Positions 44,547-64,000 of a stretch of DNA of 64,000 nucleotides are shown piece after piece. The DNA is from Moringa oleifera (taxonomy: Eukaryota > Streptophyta > Magnoliopsida > Brassicales > Moringaceae), in the NCBI GenBank assembly GCA_021397835.1, contig JAJFZO010000229.1, positions 186,001-250,000 of the forward strand, given 5' to 3'. The notes beneath the pieces are model-generated. The model saw only the letters and a program-made list of their open reading frames with translations, was not told where the DNA came from and searched no databases. The position numbers were made by a program, and so were the translations under genes. How positions within the stretch are numbered: position 1 is the first letter of the stretch; each line of letters begins with the position of its first letter.

Positions 44547-45101
44547 ATGGCTGTGGAGGTTGATCTATCAAGAATCACTCTCAGGCCATTCAAGTCAACC
44601 GATGTTGACGATTTCATGTTATGGGCAGGGGATGATCAAGTGACCAGGTTCCTCCGCCATTGGAACACTTTCACATCAAGAGAAGAGGGTTTGACCTTCA
44701 TCGAGAAGGTATGCATACCCCACCCTTGGCGTCGATCAATATGCATCGATGACCGTTCGATTGGATTTGTCTCGATCTTCCCTGGATCAGGTGAGGACAG
44801 GTGCAGAGCAGACATAGGGTATGCCGTGGCTGCAGAATACTGGGGCCATGGGGTTGCCACCAGAGCAGTGAAGATTGCGGTGTCACAGGTTTTCAAGGAC
44901 TGGCCTGCCTTGGTAAGGCTGCAAGCTTATGCTGAAGCAGAAAATATTGCCTCTGGGAGGGTCCTAGAGAAAGCTGGCTTCCAGAAGGAGGGTTTTCTGA
45001 GACAATATGGTTTTACCAAAGGGAAAATAAGAGACTACTTTGTCTACAGTTTCTTGTCCACAGATTTTCCTGCTCAAAAAAGGGTCACAAGTAGTCCCTG
45101 A
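44547..45101 (+). CDS. GNAT-family N-acetyltransferase (RimJ/RimL-like)
   Basis: An intronless gene encoding 184 aa, the usual length for small RimJ/RimL-type GNAT enzymes, which transfer acetyl from acetyl-CoA to an amine of a protein or small molecule. The N-terminus ITLRPFKSTDVDDFMLWAGD is the typical start of the family. GYAVAAEYWGHGVATRA (91-107) covers strand 4 and the acetyl-CoA pyrophosphate loop (Q/R-x-x-G-x-G/A in the form YWGHGVA). NIASGRVLEKAGFQKEGFLR is the Asn plus C-terminal motif B. No targeting signal is evident. The substrate cannot be told. The ATG is the first in frame, preceded by a short leader. Confidence 0.9.
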   Translation: MAVEVDLSRITLRPFKSTDVDDFMLWAGDDQVTRFLRHWNTFTSREEGLTFIEKVCIPHPWRRSICIDDRSIGFVSIFPGSGEDRCRADIGYAVAAEYWGHGVATRAVKIAVSQVFKDWPALVRLQAYAEAENIASGRVLEKAGFQKEGFLRQYGFTKGKIRDYFVYSFLSTDFPAQKRVTSSP

Positions 45102-45862
45102 CTAATTTGGCTATGACGAATTGAAGAAGGAAAAGTATCTGGTTTGTAGTTCCATTCATCTTGGTGTGATAGAGCTACTAGTTCTTGCAATTGCAATAAA
45201 TATGCAATGCAGTGTCATGAAACTGCTTAAAGAATGTTAGATGTTAACGCATGTGATGAATCACCTTGCCCATGTCTCGTACTCAGCTCTAGAGTTCTCT
45301 CTCGGTTTGTTATAGAAATTGACATCAGGTTATATTATTCCAATCACAAAAATTCAGAAACTTGGGTTAAGAGGCTAAGGGAAGACTATCATTTTATAAT
45401 TACGAGTACTTCTAACATGGTCTAACTTCCATGGACAGGGCCACTTACAATCTTCAAGCAAGACCGAAATCAAGGGACATCTTCTATTTTTCTAGAGAGA
45501 ATGAGATAAAATCATATTCAAGGTCAAAGACAACAAAATTCACGACAACAAAATCTGTACTGTTGACCTACTGCTTTCATTCTGTAGGACAGTTCCATTT
45601 TCTTTTATGTCGTATATTTAAGTATATTACAGGGTTCAATCTCAATTGTCAAGCTATACACACCAAACTGTACAAAAATGCTGCTATGGTGTTGGGAGAG
45701 CAGCATACATACATGAATGACGGAACACTAACTATTTCCCAAAAGGTCTATATTCTTTCTCCCCAACAGATGGAGTTACTTGCCAGCTTTACATGTGCTT
45801 TTGTCACCTGAGGGCAAAGAAACAAAATGTTCCCATATTCACAATTGAGAAACAGAGACATT
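45102..45862. other. Convergent 3' flanks of the GNAT and EDR1-like genes
   Basis: The two genes converge here. The segment near 45430-45862 is probably the 3' untranslated region of the minus-strand kinase. Open frames (for example 45431-45811 plus) have no recognisable features. Confidence 0.45.
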
Positions 45863-54546
<8,684 letters not shown>

Positions 54547-54551
54547 AACTG

Positions 54552-54760
54552 ATACCTCTCCCTCTCTCTCTCTCTCTCTTTCTAGCACTCTCAATGCCTT
54601 CTCTCTAATCTCAAAGCTCTCTCTCTTTCTCTAAATTTTTTGTATGTACAGTTTCTGTATTTCTCCTTCCCCTTGCTTTCTTTCTCCTTTCTCTTACTTT
54701 CCTCCTCCACTTTCTCTAGTTCTTTCTCTCTGTGTGTATTCAGGAGTCAAGGGAAAGAGT
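54552..54760 (-). promoter_or_regulatory. CT/GA-rich leader of the EDR1-like gene
   Basis: A (CT)n run at about 54558-54580 and dense cttctct sequence to 54740 lie directly upstream of the EDR1-like start. On the gene strand these are GA repeats, frequent in plant core promoters and leaders. No clear TATA box was chosen. Confidence 0.5.
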
Positions 54761-57700
54761 TAGGAGGGAAAACTCGAGGCAGTAATATATCTGTTGGCCG
54801 GTAAGAAAATAGACATGAACTTCTCCAAAATTACGAAACTAACATAGAACGGTATGCACGCTAGTTGACATTTATAAGTGAACAAACCAATGAGGAGGCG
54901 ACACGGTGGCGAATCCGTCAGGTACATTTGCCTTTGTGGCCCTTCGGGTCCCCGGCAAGGAGGCACCTGGATTTTCTAAAGACGTGTTTGGTGCCACGGT
55001 TTATGTAAACCAATAAGTTGAACACCAGGACGCGTAATAGGGGTTGTTACATTTTATGTGTATTTGTTGGAAATAAAAGAAACAAGATTAAAATAAAATA
55101 ATAATGATAATTAATTAAATAATAATAATTGATTTTAGATTTTACAACAAAATTAAATGATTAGAATTTGTGAAAAAAATCAACTTAGAGAGTCTTTTTA
55201 TTTATTTTATTAAACAAAATTTATTTTATCTTTAATAAAATTTCAATTCAACATAATGCCGGTTGGGACATTGAATATCTAAATTAATGAATAAAAATTT
55301 TAAATTTATTTATTTATAAAAATATTTAAAATTATAAAAATGTTATAAATATATATTAATATAAACAATTTATATGGTAATTAAGTATGATTGTGAGCAA
55401 TTTATTGAATAAAGTTAGTGATTGAATATAAAATTTATGAAAATTAACACAGACAATGTAATTTCTTCACTCAAAATAAAATTTATCTCTAGATGGAAAT
55501 AATTTTATTTTTAAAATTTTTATATAAAATAAATTTTTTAAAGATATATTTGATTTATAAAAAGCCTGAATTTTAGGAAAAAAATGCATTGTTTTCAACC
55601 CAATGTGCTTGTATAGGTTTTTATTAAAATATTATCAATCATTTTATTTTTTGTTAAAAAAATTTTAAGATATTTAGAGAAAATTATTTGATTATTTTGA
55701 AATTTTAAAAGAAGATTTGACTTTTCTAAAAGAGAAATATAAAATAAAATTATAATATTTATTTTATATTAACAATCAAACATTTATGTTTAAAATATGA
55801 TAAATCAAATTCTAATTTATCAATTTGATCCAAACTACCAAATTAAATATTAATTTAAATAATTATAAAAATTCAAATATATTTATTTTTAAAATATCTA
55901 AAAATTAATTCAAATAAATTTTATATTTTATTTTAAATACATATTTAAAATTTAAATAGTTTCAATTTAAAATTTATTTTTATGTATTCTTTAATTGATA
56001 GTGTAAATTTAATATATATATATATATAATATTTCAATGCTTAAAAAAATTAAATTTTTTTTGATGATCATTTGAATATTTTTTTATATCCTAAATATTT
56101 TTATTTAAAATTAGTTGATAAATTTAATTTAATTTAAATTAATAAAATTAAAATTTTATGTAATTATATATATGTATATATATAATGTGTAGCTAAATAT
56201 TTTTAATTTTCTTTTTAGAAAAAGTCACTTTCCTTGTACAACTTACATAGCCCCTAGCACCTTTTCCACCAAATACAAATAGTCTCTCTCCAACCGTATA
56301 AAGTTGAAATAAGAAAATCAAAGGAAACATGCTTTGAAAATCTTGTCACGTCCCTTTTTCGTTGCCTTGGAAGAAGCTTCCCTGGTATTCTAGATGCAAG
56401 AATACACATTGTACACGTTTATGTTTATATATATATATATAATATTATAATATTTATTTTATATTATTAATCATATTGTTAAATGTAAAAATAATAATTA
56501 AATTTTAAATTATTAATTTAAAAATAAATCAAATATTATAAAATTTAAAAATTAAAGACATTCAAATTAAAAATTTTATACGATAATTTTTGACTTATTT
56601 TTTTAAAATATAAAAAATATTTATTATAAAAAAATTCAAAATTTTCACAATACTAAAAATATATTTTTTAAACTTATATAGTAAAATTTTTTGAAATATC
56701 CACAAAAAATAGTTCTTATATTAAAAATTATTTAAATTTGAGAGATTAACTCGAAATAGAGTAAAAAATTTATTTGAGTAATTTTTGAGGTATTTTAACA
56801 TCGAAATATCTTTATTTTTTTTTTATAATCATTGAACTAAAGTCTAATTTAATCAAATGGATAGTTCAAAGATTAATTTATCATTTTTTAAAAATAAAAA
56901 ATTAATTGGTAATATAAGACAAATATTGAGATTTTTATATAATATTTATCCTAAATATTGTAAATAATGAGATAATTTTAATTAATTTTTTTGGATAAAT
57001 ATTGTGCATAATTTATACTAATAAATAATATATGAAATCATAAATTGAAAAAATTCACACTGATACTCGTTTTGTATTTTACACTTGGAAATATTAATTA
57101 GATTAATTGTAAATATGATATTTTTATTAAATAAATATTATCCAACAAATTTTGACTTAAAATTTTTATAAATATAAATAATGCTTAAATTTTTATTTCA
57201 AAATTTTTCGTGATCTGTAATAAAAAAGTACTTTTTAAAAAATTTTATATCATTAAAAATTTAAAATTTTTTAAAAAATAACTCAAAAACATTAAAAATT
57301 TTAAAATTAATAAATGATTCATGTATTCAATAATAAAAATATTTTTATTTTTTATAATTTTTAAAGTTAATGTCTTATTTATATCGAATTAAAAATTTAA
57401 ATATACAATTAATCTATTAATATTTTGAAATTTAAATTAAAAAATGAAATTAGTTTGAGGTTTTTATTAATATTTAGTTTATATAAAATTTGGATTTATT
57501 ATTTAATAAATGATTTTATTGTCGTAACAAAGTTCTACAAAATAAATCAAAAATGCAAAAAAATCTCAAATCAGATAATAACATGACCATTATAACATAA
57601 AATGAGAGACATGAGCAATGCTAAAAGACATATTTGCCAGAAGAGGGGTGCCATTATGATTAAGTTCACCAATACGGTGTCGTTTGATATATGCACATGG

Positions 57701-57811
57701 AACTCATAATGAAGCCAACCTATTTGCAGGTACATAAATTAGGAGAGCTGCCATGGTTGATACAGAGCTAACACACAAAAAAAAAAAGGACAAACATCTA
57801 TTGATAACTCG
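54761..57811. other. AT-rich spacer with family A elements
   Basis: About 3 kb without a gene. It includes a GC-richer promoter-side part (54.77-55.0 kb), one family A element (56420-56956), a partial copy (about 55730-56180) and a GC-richer island at 56210-56405 without a coding frame. Confidence 0.5.
56420..56956. mobile_element. AT-rich MITE-like element (family A)
   Basis: The left end contains aatatttattttatattatt and the right end complemented contains aatatttgtcttatattacc, each continuing to an aatca/aatta boundary. The interior corresponds to the copy at 35225-35737 in the opposite orientation (attttatacgataatttttgac; cactaaaa-type tracts). The left edge merges with a (TA)n run, so the boundary is approximate. 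Confidence 0.5.
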
Positions 57812-59452
57812 TCACTCTATCTTCACCCAGGAACCGGAGCTCGGGACTCCGGCATGCACCACGAACAGAAGATAGTACCCCGGCGGAGCAATCTCAGCCA
57901 CGGACGGTCCCCAGAAGTTCACATGATACCTGTAGGGCGAGACACGTATGACGCTTGTTGTCTTCAGCACCACCATCCTCTGGTTCATGGCTAAAGAGTG
58001 AGTTGTGAAGGACGGTGCCACTATTCTGACAGACAAAACACTGGCTGTCAAGTACTCTCTCACGACGAAGCTCAGCCACAACGACTGCCGGTAGCCCAAG
58101 ACCTCTTCGACGGCCAGTATTATAGGTCTTATGGGCACGTACGACATGGATAAGTATGGGGGAGAGTAGGCCTCCAGGCTCAGATCAGTAGGGAACTCAA
58201 CGTTGGTGAAATTATAATATACATGCGGGTTGCTGCCGCCGACGAGTACTCGTCCGTCGGTTAACAGAACCGCGGCTGAATGGTACAATCTTGGTTTTGT
58301 TGATTGTGACATGACAGAGAAGCGTCGGTCAGAAGGACGGTAGATGATGGGCCGGGTGACCGGGGCCCGAGCGTTTTCCCATCCGGCGGTGCCCAACTCT
58401 GCGCCGTTGATTATGATCACGTCGCCAGTGGGGAGGAGGAGCATGTCGCCCATGACTCGTGGTAAGGGCATGTCCTCCATGACCCAGCTAGGGTTCCTCT
58501 CAGTGACCTTTATTCGCCCACACGTGGAGCTCGCACGGATGAAAGCTCTTCGCTTAGCGACTTGCCAGAATGAACCCCGCGGGGCACCGCCGCAGACCAT
58601 GATCTCAGCTTCAACGTTACTGTTAGTCTCATCTAACGGAAGCAGCACAGATGAGCCTGTGCTCGGGTAATTACGGGGGTCACCGCCCGGAATCTGAGGA
58701 AACTCTTTCAGCACTCGGTTTCTCTGGTAATCTAACAGTATTGATCTGGTGTTAGCGAAAATGAACAAGTTTCCATCTGGTAAGAGATGCAAAAAAGGGT
58801 ACAGGTTGTTCTCTTGATCGCCATCTCTGGTTTCCACTAAGAAGTTCAGCCTATAAGCTTGTAACGAAGAAAACTCTTGCAGGGTCCGAGGGTAAAACTC
58901 ATAGCTGTACTGTCGTCTCCCTCCGATGATGATTATACGACCGTCCGGCAGGTTCTGGGTGGTGGCATACCACCTTCGTTCAGACAAATAATGCGGGAAC
59001 TCAATCCAATCACAGGACTCATCGTTGCATGGAGTGAACGTACGGACGGCATGGTCGCCGTCGTTGAAGCCTCCGATTTGGACAAGGGTTCCGTCAGAGA
59101 GGACAGCCCCCGATGAGCACCAAGTGTCGGATTGGACCTCCAGTGGACGAAACGTGTTGGTGAAGATATCGTAGAGGATGGAGTGAGCAGTGCAGTCGAA
59201 TTGAAGCGCGGTGTCGGAGAGGTCAAACCGGCAACGTCCTCTGGGGAGGGAGAGGTTCGAGGGCCCGAAGTCAGTCCGGTCGAAGATGATAACCTTGTTG
59301 TTTCTCATGAGCTGCATGTGCATGGCGGATATGCCAACGCTTTCATGCAACAGATGCCATTGATCCTGCTGGTTCGCTGGTAATAAGAACTGGGGAGAGA
59401 TTAGGTTACAGAAAGAGATAAAAGAGAGTGAAACGATGACGAACTTGAACAT
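57812..59452 (-). CDS. Secreted glyoxal-oxidase-like copper-radical oxidase (GLOX family)
   Basis: An intronless gene encoding 546 aa, the normal length for plant glyoxal-oxidase-related enzymes, which oxidise aldehydes and reduce oxygen to hydrogen peroxide in the cell wall space. Residues 1-20 are a signal peptide (FVIVSLSFISFC). The N-terminal glyoxal-oxidase domain has kelch-type repeats with DGTLVQIGG, DGRIIIIGG and DGRVLVGGS. The Cys-Tyr radical cofactor would be Cys112 (TWCSSG) and Tyr162 (ERRWYAT). Copper ligands would be Tyr390-His391 (PRLYHS) and His485 (FTTHSLAMNQR), all present. A C-terminal Ig-like DUF1929-type domain follows. The active site looks intact. In Arabidopsis GLOX1 acts in pollen; the tissue here cannot be told. 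Confidence 0.93.
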   Translation of the reverse strand: MFKFVIVSLSFISFCNLISPQFLLPANQQDQWHLLHESVGISAMHMQLMRNNKVIIFDRTDFGPSNLSLPRGRCRFDLSDTALQFDCTAHSILYDIFTNTFRPLEVQSDTWCSSGAVLSDGTLVQIGGFNDGDHAVRTFTPCNDESCDWIEFPHYLSERRWYATTQNLPDGRIIIIGGRRQYSYEFYPRTLQEFSSLQAYRLNFLVETRDGDQENNLYPFLHLLPDGNLFIFANTRSILLDYQRNRVLKEFPQIPGGDPRNYPSTGSSVLLPLDETNSNVEAEIMVCGGAPRGSFWQVAKRRAFIRASSTCGRIKVTERNPSWVMEDMPLPRVMGDMLLLPTGDVIIINGAELGTAGWENARAPVTRPIIYRPSDRRFSVMSQSTKPRLYHSAAVLLTDGRVLVGGSNPHVYYNFTNVEFPTDLSLEAYSPPYLSMSYVPIRPIILAVEEVLGYRQSLWLSFVVREYLTASVLSVRIVAPSFTTHSLAMNQRMVVLKTTSVIRVSPYRYHVNFWGPSVAEIAPPGYYLLFVVHAGVPSSGSWVKIE

Positions 59453-61477
59453 GTTCTGTGTTTCCTTTTGCAGCTAGAGAGAGACGGAGAGATTTCAGGA
59501 GAGGGGCAAGAGTTGGTGTGTGTGACAGAGAGAGAGTTGGTGGAGGTAAGAGTGATCAAGATGAAGAGATGAACTATTATCTTTATGAGGTTGTAATAAT
59601 ATATTGAAGAGAAGAGTAAGGAATGTGTGTCATGAGACTCTTGCAGGGAAAAAGGGTGCATTTCTTGGGTGCTTCAGAAGCTCAAGAACTATGATAACAA
59701 ACCATGCTGATTTCCATTTTCCCTATGTACTGTATGTATAAAACTAAGGGTTAACTACACAGAATAACTCTTGAATTTTAGTCACACTTAAATTTAGATG
59801 TTTTTATATTTAATTTTTATAATTTTTAAATAATTTTTAATTTAAAATTTTTATTAATATTTACGATTTTGCCAACACGATATGCATATAAAATTTTACT
59901 TATATAATTAAGTTAATATTTTTTAAAATATTATCAAAATAAATAAAATATTTTTTGAAATATTTATATTTTGTATATTTTTACTAAATTTAATGTGAAA
60001 AAATATTTTATTTATTTTTAATATATTTTTTAAAAAATATTGAGATAATTATATAAATAAAAATTAGATGTACATCATATATGTGCGTAAAATTATTAAT
60101 ATTAATAAAAATTATATATTAAAAATTCAAAAAAATATAAATGTCGAATAAAAATAATTTTTTAATCTCGATTTGAGATCATAAGTAAAATATGTTTTTT
60201 TATGTAATTAACCTTAAAACCAAGCTTAGCTAAAAAGTTTATATCTCATATTTAAATATAAATTGTGTTAATATATTTTTTAAAAATAAATACTTTTAAA
60301 TTATTATATAAATGTAAAGAAAAAGTAATAAAATGTGTGGGGAACCTGTAAAAATAGTATTGAAGTTTTCAGAATACAATGACGCCAGAAAATCAGTTTT
60401 TTAAATTCACAGATTATGCTAATTTTCGGTGAAAAAACTTAAAAGCATGATAAAATAAATAAAAATAAAATTGAAGAGTTATGAAAAGAATAATACAAAA
60501 ATATTTCAAGAGATTATTGCAAGCTTTTTAAATAAAAAAATTGCTAATGTGGTGTAATTACAAAATTTTATAATTTCAAAAGATGTAATTAAACTTATTG
60601 AGATGAAAAAATGGCTTAATTAAACTTGTTGAGATGCGAAAAAGGCTTTAGTACTACTTTGCATCTTTAACTTTAATTCTTATCTAAATAATTCATTTGT
60701 TCAGTGAGGAATGACAATAGACTAATATCACTCACAAAAAATAGTGATCTTCATATGCCTAGCAATTTCATGAAGAAAATGATAAGTGTCACTTGCATTT
60801 CCAGGAGAGAGAAGGAGAATCTTGAAGTTGGTTTGGAATTGATCTTCCTGCCAGAAGTGCTTCTATTAGAAATGCAGTCAGCTAGGCAGATACCAAATCA
60901 CAACGTTTATAACTTCAAATGCTAATAATTTAGGCAAACATTGCTCACATCTGACATTGTCTGCTTTTCAGATCACCTGGGCATTACAAAATCTGGGAAA
61001 CTCAAAAAGTTCAACCTAGATTGCAGGTCTAGCAAGGAATGGCTTCGAAAAACTCAGGCTCATCTGGATATTTCATAAACACCAAAAAACTAGCATTGCA
61101 TCTGTAACATGCTGTAAATACATGCATCGCTTGTATATTAAGTTTCATTGCCATCAATAACGTATCCTCCATATACATAATATATTATGTGTTTTACGGG
61201 GAGAAGACTTGATTGACCAAATTATGCAGTCTCATATAATTAAGATCACATATAGGTCCAATCCAAAAATGTGAAACTTATATAAAATATCGATTCATGT
61301 AGCTGGTAGTACAATATACTCCTTACATACCAAAACTGTTTGTAAAAATTGCAATACCCAACTATAAATACTACTTATCATGCCAAAAATGCCTCAAGAA
61401 CACCGATAGTACAAAAAGGTGAGTGATGTGAGTCATGTACAGATTTTTCACTGACTCATGGTGATTAGAGTGGTTAC
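59453..61477. other. Spacer between GLOX-like and TSR2-like genes
   Basis: The GLOX-like promoter and leader (gagagagag runs near 59475-59535) are followed by AT-rich sequence to about 60.65 kb. A less AT-rich part up to the TSR2 stop probably includes its 3' untranslated region. The frame at 60704-60925 has no recognisable features. Confidence 0.45.
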
Positions 61478-63140
61478 CTAATTCCTTTTAACCCGACTAC
61501 GTCTAGATGAAACCACCATCCAACCATCTTCAGCTTCAGCCGGTTGCTTGGGTCTTGGCGCATCAACTGGCATGGCTGCTGCATTTAAATTAGACAGGTT
61601 TGTAGGGGCATCAACCATCATGTTTCTAGCATTGCCATCATCCATCCTATCATCAGCATCATCTTCATCTTCGTCATCATCGTCGTCATCATCATCATCA
61701 TTTGCAACCTGGCAATGATCAGGAAACCAACAGAGGAGAAGCTTATCGACAATGAAAACCGCTTAAACCTGTGAGTCTGACTGAGTAGAAAACTCCATAG
61801 CTGCCAACAGGCAGCAAGTTTTCATCCATAAACACATCATCTACACAATACCAAATTTCTCTAATAATACCTCACTTAAGAAACAAAGGTGAGAGGGAAG
61901 AAATTTTCAGGGCAGTAATACATCCTCATCTGTTGAAACTAACATTTCCTTTCATTATCAGCGAAGGTATTAATAGAAAAGTTTTGTCTATCCTTAATTC
62001 AAATTGGATATCCCCATTCTTCAGAAATAATACACTAGAATGGAAGGCAGAGAAGAACAGCTTTATGATCCCATCAGGAACCTAGAAATCAAGCAGGGTA
62101 ACCATACAGAAGCAGGAACAAAGCAACAAAAATATGTCAAAGGTTATCTTGATGTGAAACAAACTGTCCTTGATGTCAACAGAATGAGTTGCTTTTCTGA
62201 AATAATATGTATAAATCACCAAAACACTAGAAATCATTTATGTTAGACTGTTAGAGCCCTTTCTCATCAAGTCATGAGGTTTACAGCATAAAAGCAGCTA
62301 GTAATAAACAAAATCAAACACTTGCTGCCTGCCCTCACTAGATCTGAATGATTATTTTAGTCAGAGACCAAAACAATTCTCAGGCAAAGGGCTGAAACTA
62401 AAATTACCGGTATGACATGAGCACGAGTGACTGTCTGATTATTTGATCCCCTCAATTTCTCAATAGATTGATAATTACGTTCCAAACATTCTTCATGCAT
62501 AATCATTAGTTTTTCTGCCACCTGCAATGGCTCAAAAAATGCACAATGCTTAACAAATCAGTAGCAAAGTTTCATCTCCAATGTAGCAGGCACATCATAA
62601 GATGATAATCTGAGTGCAAAAGGAAAAAAATAAAAAATTTGCTTTCAAATTTAACCCCAACATACCAGACACTGTAACATTAACTAAACAGGAGATAAAT
62701 GTGGTCACTGTTGCATGAGCATTTCAAAGGTGGAAAATCACTAAATTGCTACAGATGTAATATAAATTCTGTTACCAAGAAAAACAATTTTCTTGAACTG
62801 GATTCAGTTGATTAGCCCCATACATATCACAAAATGATTTATCTACGGATGGAGCTGCTGTGGATTATGCCCCTTCTTTTCCTGGTTTTTACATCATTGC
62901 TATATATTCAGTTTTTGATTTCACAACTAATTAAATCCCAACAACAGATTCATAGAGCTTGCTGAAAGAGAAATAACACCAAATATTTCCCAGAACCAGG
63001 TCTCTCGGTCTCTCTACCTCTTGATTCGTACTACCAAGGAATAGCATGCCATCATGAACTTGAAATAACAACTAAAGTGATATGGTCAAAATTAAGCTTT
63101 CTAGCCTTTTCTTTATCTAAATGGAATTTCTAATAAATGT

Positions 63141-63171
<31 letters not shown>

Positions 63172-63784
63172 CAATATTATTCTACATCATTAATAATCTA
63201 CACAAAAGAAAAAAAAAATCTACACAAAAGAAAAAAAAAAAAAAGAAGTGAAGTATAAAAAAGATCATAATATACATAGGTATAGCACCCATTCAAGGCC
63301 AAATGTACAAAGCAGAAAGCCCACCTCTTCGACACTACCATCATCGGCCATGGTATTGAGAGTGAGCATAGCTTCATCAAGGATGTTTTCTAGATCATCA
63401 ATATAAAGCGGCTCTGCAAGAGTTCAATGAAGAAAAGGAATCAGAATCATACAACTGAAACAATTACCATCCTATGTCTTCCACAAAATTGAAACATAAT
63501 AAATCATAAAATCAATCAGGCACAAAACAAATGTAATATATCCAATAAAAACCCAATTCAGCTTTAACCATCGTCATAACTATAAGATGAACACAAAATT
63601 GGAATGTTAAATAGATTGACAACCAAGGATTATGAATTAATGGATACAGCAAAAGCACAAGTTAGCTAAGACAAGAATCAATGAACTTTAACCAGTATAG
63701 CGATACCCAATTAATCACAAAATAAAGCCAATTTATTCACAATGTCAGAACCAAAATGAAAGGCAAATACAGAATATCTGCCCT

Positions 63785-63816
<32 letters not shown>

Positions 63817-64000
63817 ACCACAAAAAAAAAAAGAGCCAAACTTGAAGAGCGAGTTAAGGGTTCAGTCAACTCATGATGACCTGGGGTTTGAGTGAACCAA
63901 GCAAAAATATCGGAGACGAGGAGGTCGGCCTTGCGGCGAGAATCGCGGCCACCCCATTCGTTCTCGACTGCAGCTTGTAGAGCAGTCCATCTCGATAGAA
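61478..64000 (-). CDS. TSR2: TSR2-type pre-rRNA processing protein (partial, 5' end outside window)
   Basis: Small-subunit ribosome biogenesis protein; TSR2 is known as an escort of ribosomal protein eS26. Four exons are visible (transcript order): from beyond 64000 to 63881, 63413-63325, 62521-62408 and 61708-61478. They encode about 187 residues. The family core is split over the first two exons: SRWTALQAAVENEWGG, then DIFAWFTQTP joined to EPLYIDDLENILDEAM. The third exon has EKLMIMHEECLERN. The last exon begins with a nearly uninterrupted Asp/Glu run of about 14 residues and ends in DGWMVVSSRRSRVKRN, the typical acidic stretch and basic tail of TSR2. The ATG is off the end of the window. 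Intron 1 contains a long poly-C tract. Confidence 0.85.
63140..63170. repeat. (TA)n microsatellite
   Basis: A pure tatata run of about 29 bases lies in the second visible intron of the TSR2-like gene. Confidence 0.85.
63784..63829. repeat. Long poly-C tract in the TSR2-like intron
   Basis: About 30 consecutive C, then caccac and eleven A. A homopolymer this long is prone to length errors in sequencing and assembly, so its exact size should not be trusted. Confidence 0.9.

Noticed and set aside
45431..45811. 126-codon plus-strand frame
   Set aside because: It lies in the presumed 3' untranslated region of the minus-strand kinase; no family features and no leader of its own.
58344..59383. Plus-strand frames opposite the GLOX-like gene
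   Set aside because: Antisense shadows of a GC-rich intronless coding region.

Overview
The window is eudicot nuclear DNA. The evidence is intron-containing plant genes with GT..AG junctions, very AT-rich intergenic sequence full of short inverted-repeat elements, a plant pararetrovirus fossil, plant-type U1 snRNA genes carrying the upstream sequence element (USE), and plant-specific families (EDR1-type Raf kinase, SDE3-type helicase, glyoxal-oxidase-like enzyme, defensin-like peptides). The species cannot be told from the sequence.

Layout. 1-15.4 kb is a gene-free, repeat-dominated block. It holds a MITE-like element (about 2535-3377), a regulatory-region fragment of a caulimovirid (3.40-4.54 kb), and a larger degraded endogenous pararetrovirus (6.2-12.06 kb) with aspartic protease, reverse transcriptase-RNase H, a second broken ORF and a promoter/leader region. 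A family of about 0.5 kb AT-rich inverted-repeat elements follows. 15.4-26 kb holds three plus-strand genes: a kinesin-14 (10 coding exons, 641 aa), a membrane-anchored SAM methyltransferase (2 exons, 336 aa) and a SEC-C-motif protein with a possible organelle presequence (5 exons, 233 aa). 26.9-33.4 kb is a tandem array of three intact two-exon defensin-like genes plus one truncated relic. That relic is fused to a copy of the 5' untranslated region of the helicase gene lying 6 kb downstream. 37.4-42 kb is an SDE3-type RNA helicase gene (4 coding exons, 866 aa).

42.2-44.1 kb contains two U1 snRNA genes, one canonical and one divergent, each with its own USE and TATA box. 44.5-45.1 kb is an intronless GNAT acetyltransferase. 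45.86-54.55 kb (minus) is an EDR1/CTR1-like Raf-type MAPKKK (13 coding exons, 959 aa). 57.8-59.45 kb (minus) is an intronless glyoxal-oxidase-like secreted copper-radical oxidase. The window ends inside a minus-strand TSR2-type pre-rRNA processing gene (61.48 kb to beyond 64 kb).

The genes are independent eukaryotic transcription units, not an operon. Two themes recur. One is RNA handling (U1 snRNA, SDE3, TSR2). The other is defence (defensin-like peptides, EDR1, SDE3, and the viral fossil that silencing pathways normally act on). This grouping is an observation, not evidence of shared regulation. Exon borders were set by hand from splice signals, reading phase and family knowledge; no alignment or transcript data were available.
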